Below, in pieces: positions 10,619-21,764 of a DNA stretch of 64,000 nt. Position numbers and translations under genes: made by a program. Location of the stretch: positions 77,798,263 to 77,862,262 of the forward strand of contig NC_054704.1 of NCBI RefSeq assembly GCF_016097555.1, read 5' to 3'. Under the pieces are notes generated by a model. That model saw only the letters and a list, made by a program, of their open reading frames with translations. It did no database searches and was not told the DNA's origin. The stretch is from Gigantopelta aegis. Its lineage: Eukaryota; Mollusca; Gastropoda; Neomphalida; Peltospiridae. How positions within the stretch are numbered: the first letter of the stretch is position 1; every line of letters starts with the position of its first letter.

Positions 10619-11316
10619 GTTTGTGTGTGTTTATGAGATACTGACGGAGAAGGAAAGTGAAAGTAAAACAGAGAGAGCGTGTGTGTGAGAGAGAAAGGAA
10701 GAGTGAGAAAGTGAAAGAAAAAGACATGAAGAGGGAAAGGGCGGGAGGAGAGGCAATAACGGTGAGAAAGGGGTCATTTACTATCCATTTTCTCATTGAT
10801 GGTGTGTGTGTGGAGGCGGGGGAGGGGGGGAGGGATAACTCACAGTCAAGCGTTATCTCGACCTCTGTAATCTCGAATACCCAGGATATCTCCAGGTCGA
10901 AAATTATCATATGGCATATTTTCATCAACAACTATTGTTTATCTCGAATTCGAGATCTCTTGAGCTTGTCGGTTCGGTATATGTAAACAAATTTCTCATG
11001 TTTTCCACATTGTATTTCGTCTTGTTTGTGAATCTGTGTAATCAGTGCGCACGCAATGTGAAATAATCAATCGACAGTGCTGACGTCACGCCAGTCTCAA
11101 GTTCTGTATAATATCAACAGTACGCAACGGCTAATCGGAAACATTGGCCCATTAAGACAGCTGTTGTTTACTGCACGTCGGTTTTGTAACTCGCAGCGTC
11201 ACCAGTAATTAAACAGTTCGCTTTCAATCTAGTCATACCATGAATGTGAATGCTGAGTCCGTGACATTTTGTGAACTGTCTTATCTCGATGGCGCGGCGA
11301 TAACGAAAGAAATAGT
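10619..11316. other. intergenic, no gene seen
   Basis: An AG-rich tract (10640-10760) is followed by non-repetitive DNA. No coding signal is seen on either strand. Confidence 0.6.
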
Positions 11317-11600
11317 ACCGGCCTCGGTGATCTCGTGGTAAAGCCATCGAATATAAGGCTGGTAGATACTGGGTTCGCAGCCCGGTACATGCTCCCACAC
11401 AGAGCGAGTTTTAACGACTCAATGGGTAGATGTAAGGCCACTACACCTTCTTCTCTCTCACTAACAACTAACCCACTGTCCTGGACAGACAGCCCAGATA
11501 GCTGAGGTGTGTGCCCAAGACAGCGTGCTTAAACCTTAATTGGATATAAGCACGAAAATAAATTGAAATGAATGAATGGATGAATGAATGAATGGATGAA
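11317..11600 (+). mobile_element. SINE head C, full length with (GAAT)n tail
   Basis: Begins ACCGGCCTCGGTGATCTCGT, carries GGGTTCGCAGCCC as B box, and ends ATAAATTGAAATGAATGAAT. This tail differs from tails 1-3, so it is a distinct SINE family that shares only its 5' end with head B. Confidence 0.85.
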
Positions 11601-11667
11601 ATATTTATTACTTTTAACAACACTTGAGTACATTTAAAACTGCGGACTGCCTATCATATGGTTATTT

Positions 11668-11955
11668 AACGTTTGTTGTGTTTAACAACACCGTTAGAAG
11701 CACATCGATTTATTAAGCATCTGTTATTGCATGCAAACATATATATATATATGGTAATTTGTCAGAGTCTTAGAGAGAAAGCCCCCTATATTTTTTCAAT
11801 TAGTAGCAGGGCATCTTTTATGAGCACCATCCCACAGACAAGATTGAACTGCCGTTGATATACAAGTCGTGGTACACTGACTGGTACGAGAAATAGCCCA
11901 ATGGGTCCACCGACCGCGCGTCAAGCGAGCACTTTATCACTGGCTATGTCCCGCC
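11668..11955 (-). mobile_element. SINE, head A / tail 2
   Basis: The minus-strand copy ends in tail 2 (GTGTTGTTAAACACAACAAA form) but its head is type A. With 2506-2812 (head A / tail 1), it shows tail exchange. Diverged. Confidence 0.75.
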
Positions 11956-12317
11956 GGTCTTTGAAAGAAACGCATGTCACGGTGACCGAATGACACTGTA
12001 TCGTGCAGGTACGATTCTCTTTGCAGTAACAAGTACATGTTTATTAGTAATGCAATCGACTTATTATTGCATTGCACCAATCCAGCCCGAACCTGACACA
12101 GAACAATATAAACCAGCTAAGTATTGACCCACGTTTACTCGCGATCATGACCTCATTATGTTATCTACAGTTATGAACCGGTATGGATGTCAGGGGTGTA
12201 CCGCATACCAGTGGTTCGCATTCCAGGAAGTCCAAACATTCCGGAAGTCAAAGTCAGGTGCGTTTTCGCGCCACATTTTGAGTCCCGCACAATACGAGTT
12301 GATACATCACACACAAG

Positions 12318-12482
12318 TAGCCTGCTGTAGTGATAAAGCGCTCGCCTGATGCGCGGTCGGTTTGGGATCGATCCCTGTCGGTGGGCCCATTGAACAATTT
12401 CTCGTTCTTGCCAGTGCACCCCGACCGGTATATCAAAGGTCGTGGTATGTGCTATCCTGTCTGTGGGGTCGTGCATATATAA
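12318..12482 (+). mobile_element. SINE head A, 3'-truncated
   Basis: Head from GTAGTGATAAAGCGCTCG through the core, breaking off at GTGCATATATAA before the tail. Confidence 0.82.
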
Positions 12483-12545
12483 TAAGACATGATCTAAACG
12501 TTAGGAAACTAGAGCATAATCGTGTGTAGGCTAATCCCACTTGCG

Positions 12546-12547
<2 letters not shown>

Positions 12548-12619
<72 letters not shown>
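12548..12619. repeat. (CT)n microsatellite
   Basis: About 36 uninterrupted CT units. Confidence 0.97.
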
Positions 12620-12622
<3 letters not shown>

Positions 12623-12683
12623 CTGAAAAATATCACATACTATGATTGCACTGAAATGTAAGATATTTCATATACCATGTATG

Positions 12684-12830
<147 letters not shown>

Positions 12831-13148
12831 ACAGTAGAATCTCGTTGGCTCGACCTCGGAAGGGTTGTACACATCGCAATGCTCGAATCAAAAACCGAAG
12901 TCCCGTTTTTTTTGTTCGGTAAAACCTTATATTAACCCCTGCGCGTGCTGTAACCTCACCGTGGTGCAGGGGTGTAACATTTTCTTTGAGAATGGCCAAT
13001 ACAGCACAAAATTGAAGTGTTTAGTAAAATTCAGTATCTATCTGTGATATTTGTGTTTTTGCACAGTTCTGTACACTGTTTTTGTTTGAATCTTGAATTT
13101 TTATATTGATGTTGATCATCACTTTATTTATTTGCATTACCATAGTTT

Positions 13149-13206
13149 GACACCCAATAGCCGATGTAGTTTTCGTGCTGGGGTGTCGTTAAACATTCAT
13201 TCATTC
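13149..13206 (+). mobile_element. retroposon 3' tail 3 fragment
   Basis: GACACCCAATAGCCGATGTA, then GTGTCGTTAAACATTCATTC. The same segment occurs at 54129-54190 and, inverted, near 15804-15860 and 17149-17190. It is the 3' end of a truncated retroposon ending in a short ATTC repeat. Confidence 0.75.
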
Positions 13207-13853
13207 CTTATATTAACTGCTGACGGGTCGAACACGTCCAGGGTCGACTATAAGCCCCCCCCCCCCCCACACACACACACACACATCAACACACATATAC
13301 AGACCTCTGTCACGGCGACAATGTTTAACGTAGGTAGTAATAACTAGATGTAAATCCTAAATGCAAAAAAAATAAAAAATAAAAAAATAGAAATGAAATA
13401 TTTTATGTAAAACTCACTTAAGATTTAGTCGGCTCCGTGTTGTATTTCTGATGACTCAGTCTGTTGGCATTTTTGTCATACATAATATCACAATGTTGAT
13501 GTCTGGTGACTCGCCCTGGTGTTAGATTGTTTCCACTGTTTAGTGTGTTAATATGTTAGGATCTCACAAGGGCAAATTATTAGTGTCTTTCACCACACAT
13601 ACGTGACATAGATAATAAGGGTTGCCACCCACCCCAATCCACCCCCATAAAAAAAAAATCATTTTTAAAACGCCTTTGTTAATGTTTGATCCTTTCTAAC
13701 GTTACATTGGTGTTATCTCTAACTTGTTGATTTTACCTCTCACTGTGTTGTCCATTCTCTGGCCCTGTTTTAATCTTACACTGACCCCTCAATTGTTTTT
13801 GCAATGAAACGTTTTTGGTGTACAAGCTATTACTCCGAAATTTTAGTATCGTT
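13207..13853. other. intergenic, no gene seen
   Basis: Contains a short C run and (CA)n at 13256-13285 and T-rich DNA up to the first tRNA gene. Confidence 0.6.
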
Positions 13854-13974
13854 GTCAGGATGGCCGAGTGGTCTAAGGCGCCAGACTCAAGGCTTACGAG
13901 CTTTACACACTGTGTGTGATAACGAGTGTTCTGGTCCACGAATGTGGGCGTGGGTTCGAATCCCACTTCTGACA
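13854..13974 (+). tRNA. tRNA-Leu-CAA: tRNA-Leu(CAA) gene 1, intron-containing
   Basis: Exon 1 is 13854-13891, anticodon CAA at 13888-13890, intron 13892-13928 (37 nt), exon 2 13929-13974. The 7-bp acceptor stem GTCAGGA/TTCTGAC has one G-U pair. A box GGCCGAGTGGT and B box GGTTCGAATCC are intact. The long variable arm CCACGAATGTGG is class II, typical of leucine tRNA. Exons closely match vertebrate tRNA-Leu-CAA, which also has an intron at position 37/38. A T5 Pol III terminator follows at 13978. Confidence 0.98.
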
Positions 13975-14516
13975 AATATTTTTGTTTTTTAAAGGTTTTT
14001 TATTACTTTTTCTCAATTTTTTTAAAATATTTTTTAAATTAAACATTACTACTATGACATTTTTATCGATACGATGTATCTTTTATATATTAATTACGAA
14101 TACTTATTATATTTCTATTTTTACTCACGTTTTTATTAGGCCTACACCTAAGACATAGTCATTTGGCCCTATACTACTCTTTTTGCCTTTTTTTATTCGG
14201 GGGTGGGCGCGGAGGATGACTTCTTTTTAATATATTTTTTTATTTTTATTGATTTATTTATTGATTTTTATTGATTTATTTTTATTTTACTCTATTTATT
14301 TATTTATTTATTTATTTATTTATTTTTTTTTTTTTTTTTTTTTTTGGGGGGGGGGGGGGGTTGGGGGTGAGGGCAGTAGCCAATATCCTGAAAGTGTGGG
14401 TTAGTAAAAAAAAAAAAAAAAAAAAAAAAGTGAAAATTCCGTAGACAAACCCAATTTGTTCTAAAAAATGTGACGTGAGTATTTTTTGATGATTTGGTCC
14501 AACATCTAAATAGACG

Positions 14517-14656
14517 ATACTCCCCGAGTGTCGTGTGCTATCATAATTTATCAGCACGAGTTGATAAAAGTATGAAAACCGAGGCTTGCTTAGGATTTTT
14601 ATACTTTTATCAACGAGTGCAGATAAATTATGATGCACAAGACACAAGGTGGGTAT
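14517..14656. repeat. long imperfect hairpin
   Basis: Arms of about 55 bp (14517-14574 and 14600-14656) pair around a 25-bp loop. The ends are ATAC..GTAT. It directly precedes the MITE at 14661, and the two may form one compound element. Confidence 0.75.
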
Positions 14657-14660
14657 TCTT

Positions 14661-14950
14661 TTTATCATCCATTATCATTATTTTCATTTGCGATAGTTGT
14701 CAGTAATGTGGGTTGAATGTCACTATAGTTGGCAACAGTAGACTCGTTAACTTAACGACAGTGGCGTGACGTCATTAATGATAGTTTTAACGCTGAAACA
14801 AACAGTGACGTAACAAAATATTGTTTTGTGATTAAAATTTGACCAATCAAGATTATAAGAAGCGATATCTCCTGCGGAGAATATCGCAGGAGAAATCGCA
14901 AATTATAGTGCCAGCGATATCTTCTACAAAAGCCTTTAATGGATGATAAA
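14661..14950. mobile_element. MITE with TTTATCATCCATTA termini, copy 1
   Basis: Left end TTTATCATCCATTA and right end TTTAATGGATGATAAA are inverted. The inner part (GTGACGTAACAAAA, GACCAATCAAGATTATAAGA, and paired CGATATC blocks) matches the copy in TM9SF4 intron 2 at 49275-49438. It has about 125 bp more at its left side than that copy. Confidence 0.82.
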
Positions 14951-15380
14951 TATATTTATCATATAATATCTTACATTTTCAGTGCAATCAAAGTATGTGA
15001 TATTTTTCAGATCACATACTTTAAGAATTTAATAACTTTGCAAATTGGCACTAGGTTTATTGACATTTAAGCAAACGTACTTGTGTGACACTCCATGATT
15101 GACGTATGCATTCATAGTCATCAAATAAAAACATTTCAATGGCAATTTGAAACTGAAAGCTGTCCAGCGTTCAGAAAACAAAAAATGTTATGCATAACTT
15201 TATTTTGATGTAAGGACATCCAAAATGACGTCATTCGAGTTTGACGTCATTTCCATTCAAAAATACACCGCACCACATATTCTTACGTCATTTGAATATC
15301 TAGTAATGGCGGACTGGAATTAAAGTTGCGTGTACAGTTTACAAAAACATGTTGTATTAAGCTTGAGCTTATATGATAAA
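14951..15380. other. intergenic, no gene seen
   Basis: AT-rich, non-repetitive as far as visible. It includes several TGACGTCA-like steps (15223-15290) without evident organisation. Confidence 0.55.
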
Positions 15381-15510
15381 GAGATTATTACCCTCGTGTA
15401 TTTCGGTATCGTCAATATCATATATTAGGAATAAAAACAATGTATTATAATACAATTTTTATTCCTAATACATGATATTGACGATACCGAAAAACACTGG
15501 TAATAACCTC
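15381..15510. repeat. near-perfect hairpin, 55-bp arms
   Basis: GAGATTATTACC..TTTCGGTATCGTCAATATCA pairs with TGATATTGACGATACCGAAA..GGTAATAACCTC around an 18-bp loop. Likely a foldback MITE; no target duplication was identified. Confidence 0.85.
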
Positions 15511-15626
15511 TATTTAACCTAATTTGGGGATGCTGACTAATTTATTTTAGTAATAATAAAAAGAATAAAATAAGAAAAAAATATGAACGAATCTGAGAAA
15601 TTACGTTTTATGGTTCAAAACGGTCG

Positions 15627-15798
15627 AGGGGCGGGACGTGGCCCAGTGGTAAATCGTTCACCTGATGCGCAGACGGTCCCCGTTGATGCGCACATTGGTC
15701 TATATGTTGTTCCAACCACTTCACCACAACTGGTATATCAAAGGCCGTGGTATGTGCTATCCCGTCTGTGGGATGATGCATATAAAATATCCCAGTAA
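15627..15798 (+). mobile_element. SINE head A, 3'-truncated, abutting inverted tail 3
   Basis: Head A from GAGGGGCGGGACGTGGCCCA runs into the core and stops at ATATAAAATATCCC. An inverted tail-3 retroposon end (GTTTAATAACACCTTCATCA) follows at once. Confidence 0.82.
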
Positions 15799-15803
15799 AT
15801 TAA

Positions 15804-16200
15804 TGAATGAACGAACGAATGTTTAATAACACCTTCATCACACAAAAATACATCGGCTGTTAGGTGTAAAACAAAGGTAATTTTTATATATAAACGAATC
15901 AATGAACAACATCAATAGGCCTATATAAGTTATGAAATTAAATTAAAACAGTGTAAAGAGTCATGCAAAAATGTAAATATCACAGGTAAGTATATTAACT
16001 TTTGAAATAAAAAACAAATATCTCGTAAGTTAAAGTCTATTTTGTAAAGCCTGGAGACACGTCAACATTCTTGAGTTTCATAGTAAATATTTAATTTAAA
16101 CCAGCTTTTTTTAAAAGTCGCTTTTGAATCTTTTTAACGTACAAAAAGATAAAACCTGAAGGCTACCCAAGCCATCACATTTTATGTGGTACATATAAAA
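15804..16200. repeat. segmental duplication block X, copy 1
   Basis: Matches 18756-19500 in segments: the GGTGTAAAACAAAGGTAA block, TATCACAGGTAAGTA, then GGAGACACGTCAACATT through GGCTACCCAAG. The second copy holds an extra internal stretch of about 380 bp. Both precede a tRNA-Leu gene, marking a duplicated unit. Confidence 0.8.
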
Positions 16201-16202
16201 AA

Positions 16203-16584
16203 AAAGAAAAGTTTTATTTAACGACGCACTCAACATATTTTATTTACGGTTATATGGCGTCAGACATATGGTTAAGGACCACACAGATTTTGAGAGAAAA
16301 CCCGCTGTCGCCACTACATGGGCTACTCTTCCGATTAACAGCAAGGGATCTTTTATTTGCGCTTCCCACAGGCAGGATAGCACAAACCATGGCCTTTTTT
16401 CAACGAGTTATGGATCACTGGTCGGTGCAAGTGGTTTACACCTACCCATTGTGCCTTGCGGAGCACTCACTCAGGGTTTGGAGTCGGTATCTGGATTAAA
16501 AATCCCATGCTACGACTGGGATCCGAACCCAGTACCTACCAGCCTGTAGACCGATGACCTACCACGACGCCACCGAGGCCGGTC
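16203..16584 (-). mobile_element. SINE, head B / tail 1
   Basis: Tail 1 at 16205, core, then head B ending GACCGGCCTCGGTGGCGTCG on the minus strand at about 16584. Compare 20514-20892 and 37037-37430, which have head B with tail 2. A partial core-tail segment continues to about 16710 and has a counterpart at 19480-19770. Confidence 0.88.
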
Positions 16585-16770
16585 ATATAAAAGATCCCTT
16601 GCTGCTAATGTAAAAGAGTGGCGGAAGCGTGTTTCCTCTCTCTTAAAACTTATATGTGTGATCACTTACAGCCGTACGTACGTAATTAAAATGTAATTAA
16701 AACATTTCTTTATTCCTATCTTTAAATCCCTTGTTATTATACGTTTTTCACCCCTGTTGGAAATGTAGTT

Positions 16771-16891
16771 GTCAGGATGGCCGAGTGGTCTAAGGCGCCA
16801 GACTCAAGTTTTATGAGCTTTACACACTGTGTGTGGTTATGAGTATTCTGGTCCACGAATGTGGGCGTGGGTTCAAATCCCACTTCTGACA
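16771..16891 (+). tRNA. tRNA-Leu-CAA: tRNA-Leu(CAA) gene 2
   Basis: Exon 1 (16771-16808) is identical to gene 1; anticodon 16805-16807; intron 16809-16845 (37 nt, starting TTTTATGAG); exon 2 16846-16891 with B box GGTTCAAATCC. A T5 terminator lies a few bases downstream. Confidence 0.97.
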
Positions 16892-17547
16892 AATTATTTT
16901 TCTACATTTTAAAAAGTTTTAGAAAAAAATTTAAATAAAGGTTTGAAGGTTTGGGTTGGGGGTTTTGTGTATGTGTGTGTGTGTTGTTGTTTTTTTGGTG
17001 GGTTTTTTTTTTTTACAGCATTTCATATTAAATCAGCTTAGTTTCTCAAAATGAATTTATGAAAAATAGAACAAAACAGGAAACAAGCTGAAAAATGACA
17101 CACCTTTATGAAGTCAAATACACGAAAATGTCAACATGAATTAACGAACGAACGTTTAATGACACCCTCATCACGAAAAAAAAAAAATACATGGTCATAC
17201 TGGTCCTAATTTGCGTTGCAGGTTCAAAATGACCAATTTTTCACTATTCTTGGTATGAATACCTAGGACACTATTGGTCAGAAAACTAAAAACAGAAATA
17301 AAAAATTCCATCAATTAGCAAAGATATTAAAAGTTTTAATTAACAAATTTAATAGAAAATGCATTGCATTGTACAAACGTTTTTGGCATTTTCTCAAATC
17401 ATACCTACCCTAACATAATTGGCCTTAGACACAATAATATCCATCTGATTTCATTAATGTTTGTGTGGCAAAATTATCCTGAGAAAATTATTTAAATATC
17501 TGTACCAAAAAAGTGGGTATGAACTGTTTGTTCTGTCTTAGAACTCT
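16892..17547. other. spacer, no gene seen
   Basis: T- and G-rich downstream flank, then AT-rich DNA with an inverted tail-3 retroposon scrap near 17149-17190. Confidence 0.55.
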
Positions 17548-17895
17548 TTAGTTAAGGAAACACATTATATCCCCGTGATCAAATGAACTTGGTAACAGTC
17601 TTCCATCCCGTTGTTGCTGCAGTTCCACCCCAACATACACAACACTTCCAGCAGGGACTATCACTGTTTCCTCCTTCACAGCTTTGTACCAGCACCCATG
17701 TCTGTTGGCTTTCATAAAATTTGAGAAATATCCTTCAATAACATTTTCCCCTCCCGAATACACATGCCCTTGGTTTTCAGTAGTTTGGGACAGAGTAAGG
17801 ACACTGGCGGAAGTTACACGCAGAAGGAAATAGTCACTTAGTGACTCAATGTTGGGTCTAACAGCCACAGTATCATGACAAATAATGTCATACAT
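17548..17895 (-). CDS. uncharacterised 115-codon open frame, possibly transposon accessory
   Basis: A balanced-composition frame, rare in this region: MYDIICHDTVAVRPNIESL, DYFLLRVTSASVLTL, NVIEGYFSNFM, then ETVIVPAGSVVYVGVELQ, ending in DHGDIMCFLN. The upstream sequence on the same strand would add an acidic leader (DDTDTEPVDDWETDQQYN) but is interrupted once before a plausible earlier start. The layout (acidic leader, hydrophobic beta-like strands, G-H turn, tryptophan/tyrosine pair) recalls small accessory proteins found beside invertebrate transposase genes; that is an impression, not an identification. No transposase is nearby. It may be a decayed exon. Confidence 0.4.
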   Translation of the reverse strand: MYDIICHDTVAVRPNIESLSDYFLLRVTSASVLTLSQTTENQGHVYSGGENVIEGYFSNFMKANRHGCWYKAVKEETVIVPAGSVVYVGVELQQQRDGRLLPSSFDHGDIMCFLN

Positions 17896-18755
17896 TGCAT
17901 TATATTGTTGGTCAGTTTCCCAATCATCTACTGGCTCAGTATCTGTATCATCTCAATTAGACATCTTCACATGTATGCTGAGTGACATTGTTCTGCCACC
18001 TACTGGTCAGTTAAGAAAATTAATATTTGACCTACATCTGACTACAAATGAGAGATATTATATCAGATTCTTTATGAATGAAGTTAGTACATTCACGTGT
18101 TTCCACTTTCTAAATGAGTATAAAACATGACAACCATTGTCGGGACTTCATCCAACTGAAAGATAGTGAAATGCCCATAAGACATGTCTTGTCTAGCTAA
18201 CTGCATTGGATTTGGAACACTGTGGCTTCTTGACAAAAACAGGATAGTCATTTACTTTAATTACCTTTTCACTAACTGATATATCATAAGTATGATCATG
18301 TATCATGAGCAAATTCATAATTAAAATTTCAAGACAAAGGCATGGAGCTGCAGGACTTCAAGAAAATGACCGTGCCATGTATAATTACCTGCCCTCTATT
18401 GTCTTCTATGGCTATTAACTGACATCTAGTGGTAAAACCTGAAACTAAAGCTGTTTAACATCTATAGAATGCCTGTAGTCATAAATGTATACAACCACTA
18501 CCACTCTCCGCCTGCATGCTCCATCCCTGACGTAATTCATATTTTTCTACATAACTCACAAAGTATTTTATATTTTTGCTTCCTGGTTTTTTTTTTTTCA
18601 CATTAAACTAGACAGATTTTCCTTTCTTCTGATACCAAAATCATTGTAAAAGGACCATTATTATGGGCTGTAGCAACATTTAAAAACAGGTGTTTTAGAA
18701 AAACTGCAACGGCTCCACCTTTTTATGGTGACCAGTTAGTGACTTACGACCACAT
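17896..18755. other. spacer, no gene seen
   Basis: AT-rich with no repeats I recognise, apart from the acidic-leader remnant next to 17895. Confidence 0.5.
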
Positions 18756-19500
18756 CGGCTACTGGGTGTAAAACAAAGGTAACTATATAATTGAATCTAT
18801 GAACAACATCAATATAAAAGTTCTGAAGTTAAATTAAAACACAGTGTAAAGATTTGTGCAAAAATGTAGATATCACAGGTAAGTACATTAAATTTTGGAA
18901 TAAAACACAACTATCTCGTAAAACTTTCAAAATAAGTTCAGGGTGGAACCGAAATGTACTAAATATATTTTTTCTGTTTGTTCAAGATGATTGAAGGCCA
19001 CCGACATCCTGGAACCGAAATGTACTAAATATATCTGTTTCCGTTTTTCAAGATCATTGCAGGTCACCAACATCCACTGACCGATGCGAGCACAACACAA
19101 GGTCACCATTTTATTCTGCTTGCACTCTCCCAGGACTGGCTTGACATAATGACGTTCACTCGCAACCGTACCTTCCAATCATCTTACCAAGTTGAAAATA
19201 TAGACTTTCCATGACTATTTTTACCTGTGACTTTTTTCCTATATTCTTTTCAACACTCTTGATGCCAGTATGACTGTACTGGGCACACACTTTAGTATCA
19301 ACATTCCAGTTAATGTATTTTGTAAAGCTTGGAGACACGTCAACATTTTTTAGTTTGATAGTAAATATTGTATTTAAACCAGCTTTTTTTAAAAGTCGCT
19401 TTTGAATTTTTTTAACGTACAAAAAGAAAAAACCTGAAGGCTACCCAAGATATCTAATCACATTTGATGTGGTACATATAAAAGATCCCTTGCTGCTAAT
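18756..19500. repeat. segmental duplication block X, copy 2
   Basis: Second copy of the block at 15804-16200. The extra internal part contains a tandem GGAACCGAAATGTACTAAAT unit (18946 and 19012) and CCCAGGACTGGCTTGACA, which recurs at 25516-25533 upstream of the minisatellite near tRNA gene 6. Thus three tRNA units share pieces of one ancestral spacer. Confidence 0.78.
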
Positions 19501-19526
19501 GTAAAAGAGTGGCGGAAGCGTGTTTC

Positions 19527-19643
19527 CAGGGCCGTAGCTAGGATTTTTTGTTGGGGGGGGGGGGGGGGGGGACTGAGTAGTTAATAGTCTTAAACGGTTA
19601 AGAAGATAATTTTCTATAATGCTTTTCGCTAGCTATGGCCCTG
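19527..19643. mobile_element. CAGGGCC-type MITE inserted in a duplicated SINE core
   Basis: Termini CAGGGCCGTAGCTAGGA and CGCTAGCTATGGCCCTG are inverted, with a G17 run inside. The paralogous empty site is at 16640-16660. Flanks GTTTC and GTATC look like a 5-bp target duplication with one change. The ends resemble hAT-superfamily termini. Confidence 0.85.
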
Positions 19644-19960
19644 GTATCCTCTCTCTTAAAACTTATATCATATATGTAGATCCCTTACCATATCCATATG
19701 CCCGACGCCATAGGGCCGGCTACTGCCGTACGTACGTAATTAAAGCATTTCTTTATTCATATCTTTAAATCCCTTGCTGCATTAGAAAAAAAATGTAAGG
19801 TGTTTCCTCTGATGACTACGAGTCAGAAATACCAAATGTTTGACATCCAATAGCCGATAACTAATTAAGTGGTGTCGTTAACCAAAACAAACTTTTCTAT
19901 CTTTAATAAAAGTTTACGGTTTTGTTATTATACGTTTTTCACCCCTTATCAACTGTAGTT

Positions 19961-20081
19961 GTCAGGATGGCCGAGTGGTCTAAGGCGCCAGACTCAAGGC
20001 TTATAAGCTTTACACGCTATGTGTTGTAACGAGTGTTCTGGTCCACGAATGTGGGCGTGGGTTCAAATCCCACTTCTGACA
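19961..20081 (+). tRNA. tRNA-Leu-CAA: tRNA-Leu(CAA) gene 3
   Basis: Exon 1 19961-19998, anticodon 19995-19997, intron 19999-20035 (37 nt), exon 2 20036-20081, B box GGTTCAAATCC, T6 terminator at about 20086. The upstream flank (TTATTATACGTTTTTCACCC) is shared with gene 2. Confidence 0.97.
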
Positions 20082-20513
20082 AACCTTTTTTGTTTTTGTA
20101 AATTAAATATTATGACTCTAACATGTTATTTTAAAACAAAGTATTTTTTATATATAAATAATGAATACTTATTATACTTCTATTCCCCAGTACATGTTTA
20201 TTAGGCCTACATCTAAGACATAGTCATTTGGCCCTACTTTGGCTTCACAGAATAAAGTTTCCTAGCAACCGCGCTGTTTCAGTCATCTTGCCAAGTTAAA
20301 ACTCTATACTGATTAGTAATATGCAAGGCACACACATAGGCGTACGGTATCCCATTTTTGTAGGAGGCAGGCTGGTATTTTCCAGAATAGAATGAGAATG
20401 CCCGAATCTGGGTAACAACATTAATTAGCATTACTGCCAAACAGTTATATAGGGTTGCATACGAATCACTAATTATAGGCGTACAGACTCCCATTTGTGG
20501 GGGACCGGCCTCG

Positions 20514-20892
20514 GTGGCGTCGTGGTTAGGCCATCGGTCTACAGGCTGGTAGGTACTGGGTTCGGATCCCAGTCGAGGCATGGAATTTTTAATCCAGGTA
20601 CCGACTCTAAACCCTGAGTGAGTGCTCCGCAAGGCTCAATGGGTAGGTGTAAACCACTTGCACCGACCAGTGATCCATAACTGGTTCAACAATGGCCATG
20701 GTTTGTGCTATCCTGTCTGTGGGAAGTGCAAATAAAAGATCCCTTGCTGCCTGTCGTAAAAGAGTAGCCTATGTGGCGACAGCGGGTTTCCTCTAAAAAA
20801 CAGTGTCAGAATGACCATATGTTTGACGTCCAATAGCCGATGATAAAATAAAAAATCAATGTGCTCTAGTGGCGTCGTTAAATAAAACAAAC
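20514..20892 (+). mobile_element. SINE, head B / tail 2
   Basis: Head ACCGGCCTCGGTGGCGTCGT, B box GGGTTCGGATCCC, the B body (CTCCGCAAGGCTCAATGGGT), shared core, and tail 2 variant ending GTCGTTAAATAAAACAAAC. Confidence 0.9.
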
Positions 20893-21364
20893 TTTACTTT
20901 GTGTAGGAGGCAGACTGGCTTTGGCCCAAATTAAACGAAAATGCCCGAATCTGCATAACTACATTTATTCATATCAGCATTACAGCCAAACAGCTATATA
21001 GAGTTGCAAACTAATTTTGAGGGTAGAATGATAAAAATACATGGTAAAAATGTCTCAGATTAACACATTTTGCCGAATATCTTTATAATTTTTGACCGAA
21101 TGTGAGGTTTTGCTCCAGCACTAGGGGTGGGGGTGGGGGTGGGGGGGGGGGGCAGTTGCCCCCCTGCTCCCCTGTCTCGTACGCTTATGTCACTAATAAT
21201 ACAACTAATATTGTGATTATAGAATGATGAAAATGGTGAAAACGGTTCATGCTAGTACATTGTGCCCGAATATCCCTATTGGTTTTGTCCGAATTTGAGG
21301 ATTTTCACCAGCACCAGGGGGCCAGTTATCTTTTTCACGTATTAATCATCAATACAGATACAAA
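20893..21364. other. spacer, no gene seen
   Basis: Contains two diverged copies of a block beginning GCCCGAATCTG and a G-rich run at 21122-21151. No coding signal. Confidence 0.5.
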
Positions 21365-21760
21365 AAGAAGAAACCTGAAGGCTACCCAAGACATCTAATC
21401 TTGAGTAATTATATACAGGGTTTATTTTCTTTCTTTGTTCTTTGTTGTTCTTGTGTGTTGTTCATTTCTTTGTCTTTTATGCTTTTTTTTTGCTTTTTTT
21501 TTGTTTATGTGAAAAAGCCTATATTTTTAAGGTCTCTCCTGTTTTTGTTCGTTTTTAATTTGGAGGATGGGGGTTGGGGGGTGGGGGTGATTTTCTGTGA
21601 GGTGTACGTTCAGTGGCATTATACAACTTTCCGTGAGAGTGTTGCTTTTGATTTTTATTCCATGGGTGGGGTGAGGTACATTTTAAAACACATAAAAGTG
21701 GACTTTTAGTATGCAAAATAACTTATAGACAGAACTCTCCAAGTCATTTTAATAATGGCG
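21365..21760. repeat. segmental duplication block Y, copy 1
   Basis: Matches 25960-26280: CCTGAAGGCTACC, TTTTTAAGGTCT.TCCTGTTTTT, GAGGTGTACGTT, GTGTTGCTTTTGATT, GTGAGGTAC.TTTTAA and GGACAGAAC.CTC. Another piece recurs at 23680-23730. These are spacers of the duplicated tRNA units. Confidence 0.8.
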
Positions 21761-21764
21761 CGGG

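Noticed and set aside
13733-13975. Minus-strand frame MSEVGFEPTPTFVDQ (also 23205-23492)
   Set aside because: It is the antisense translation of tRNA-Leu genes 1 and 4; the same spurious peptide arises wherever this tRNA occurs.
20279-20632. 117-codon minus-strand frame
   Set aside because: Its N-terminal half is the head of the head-B SINE in antisense; the rest is spacer.
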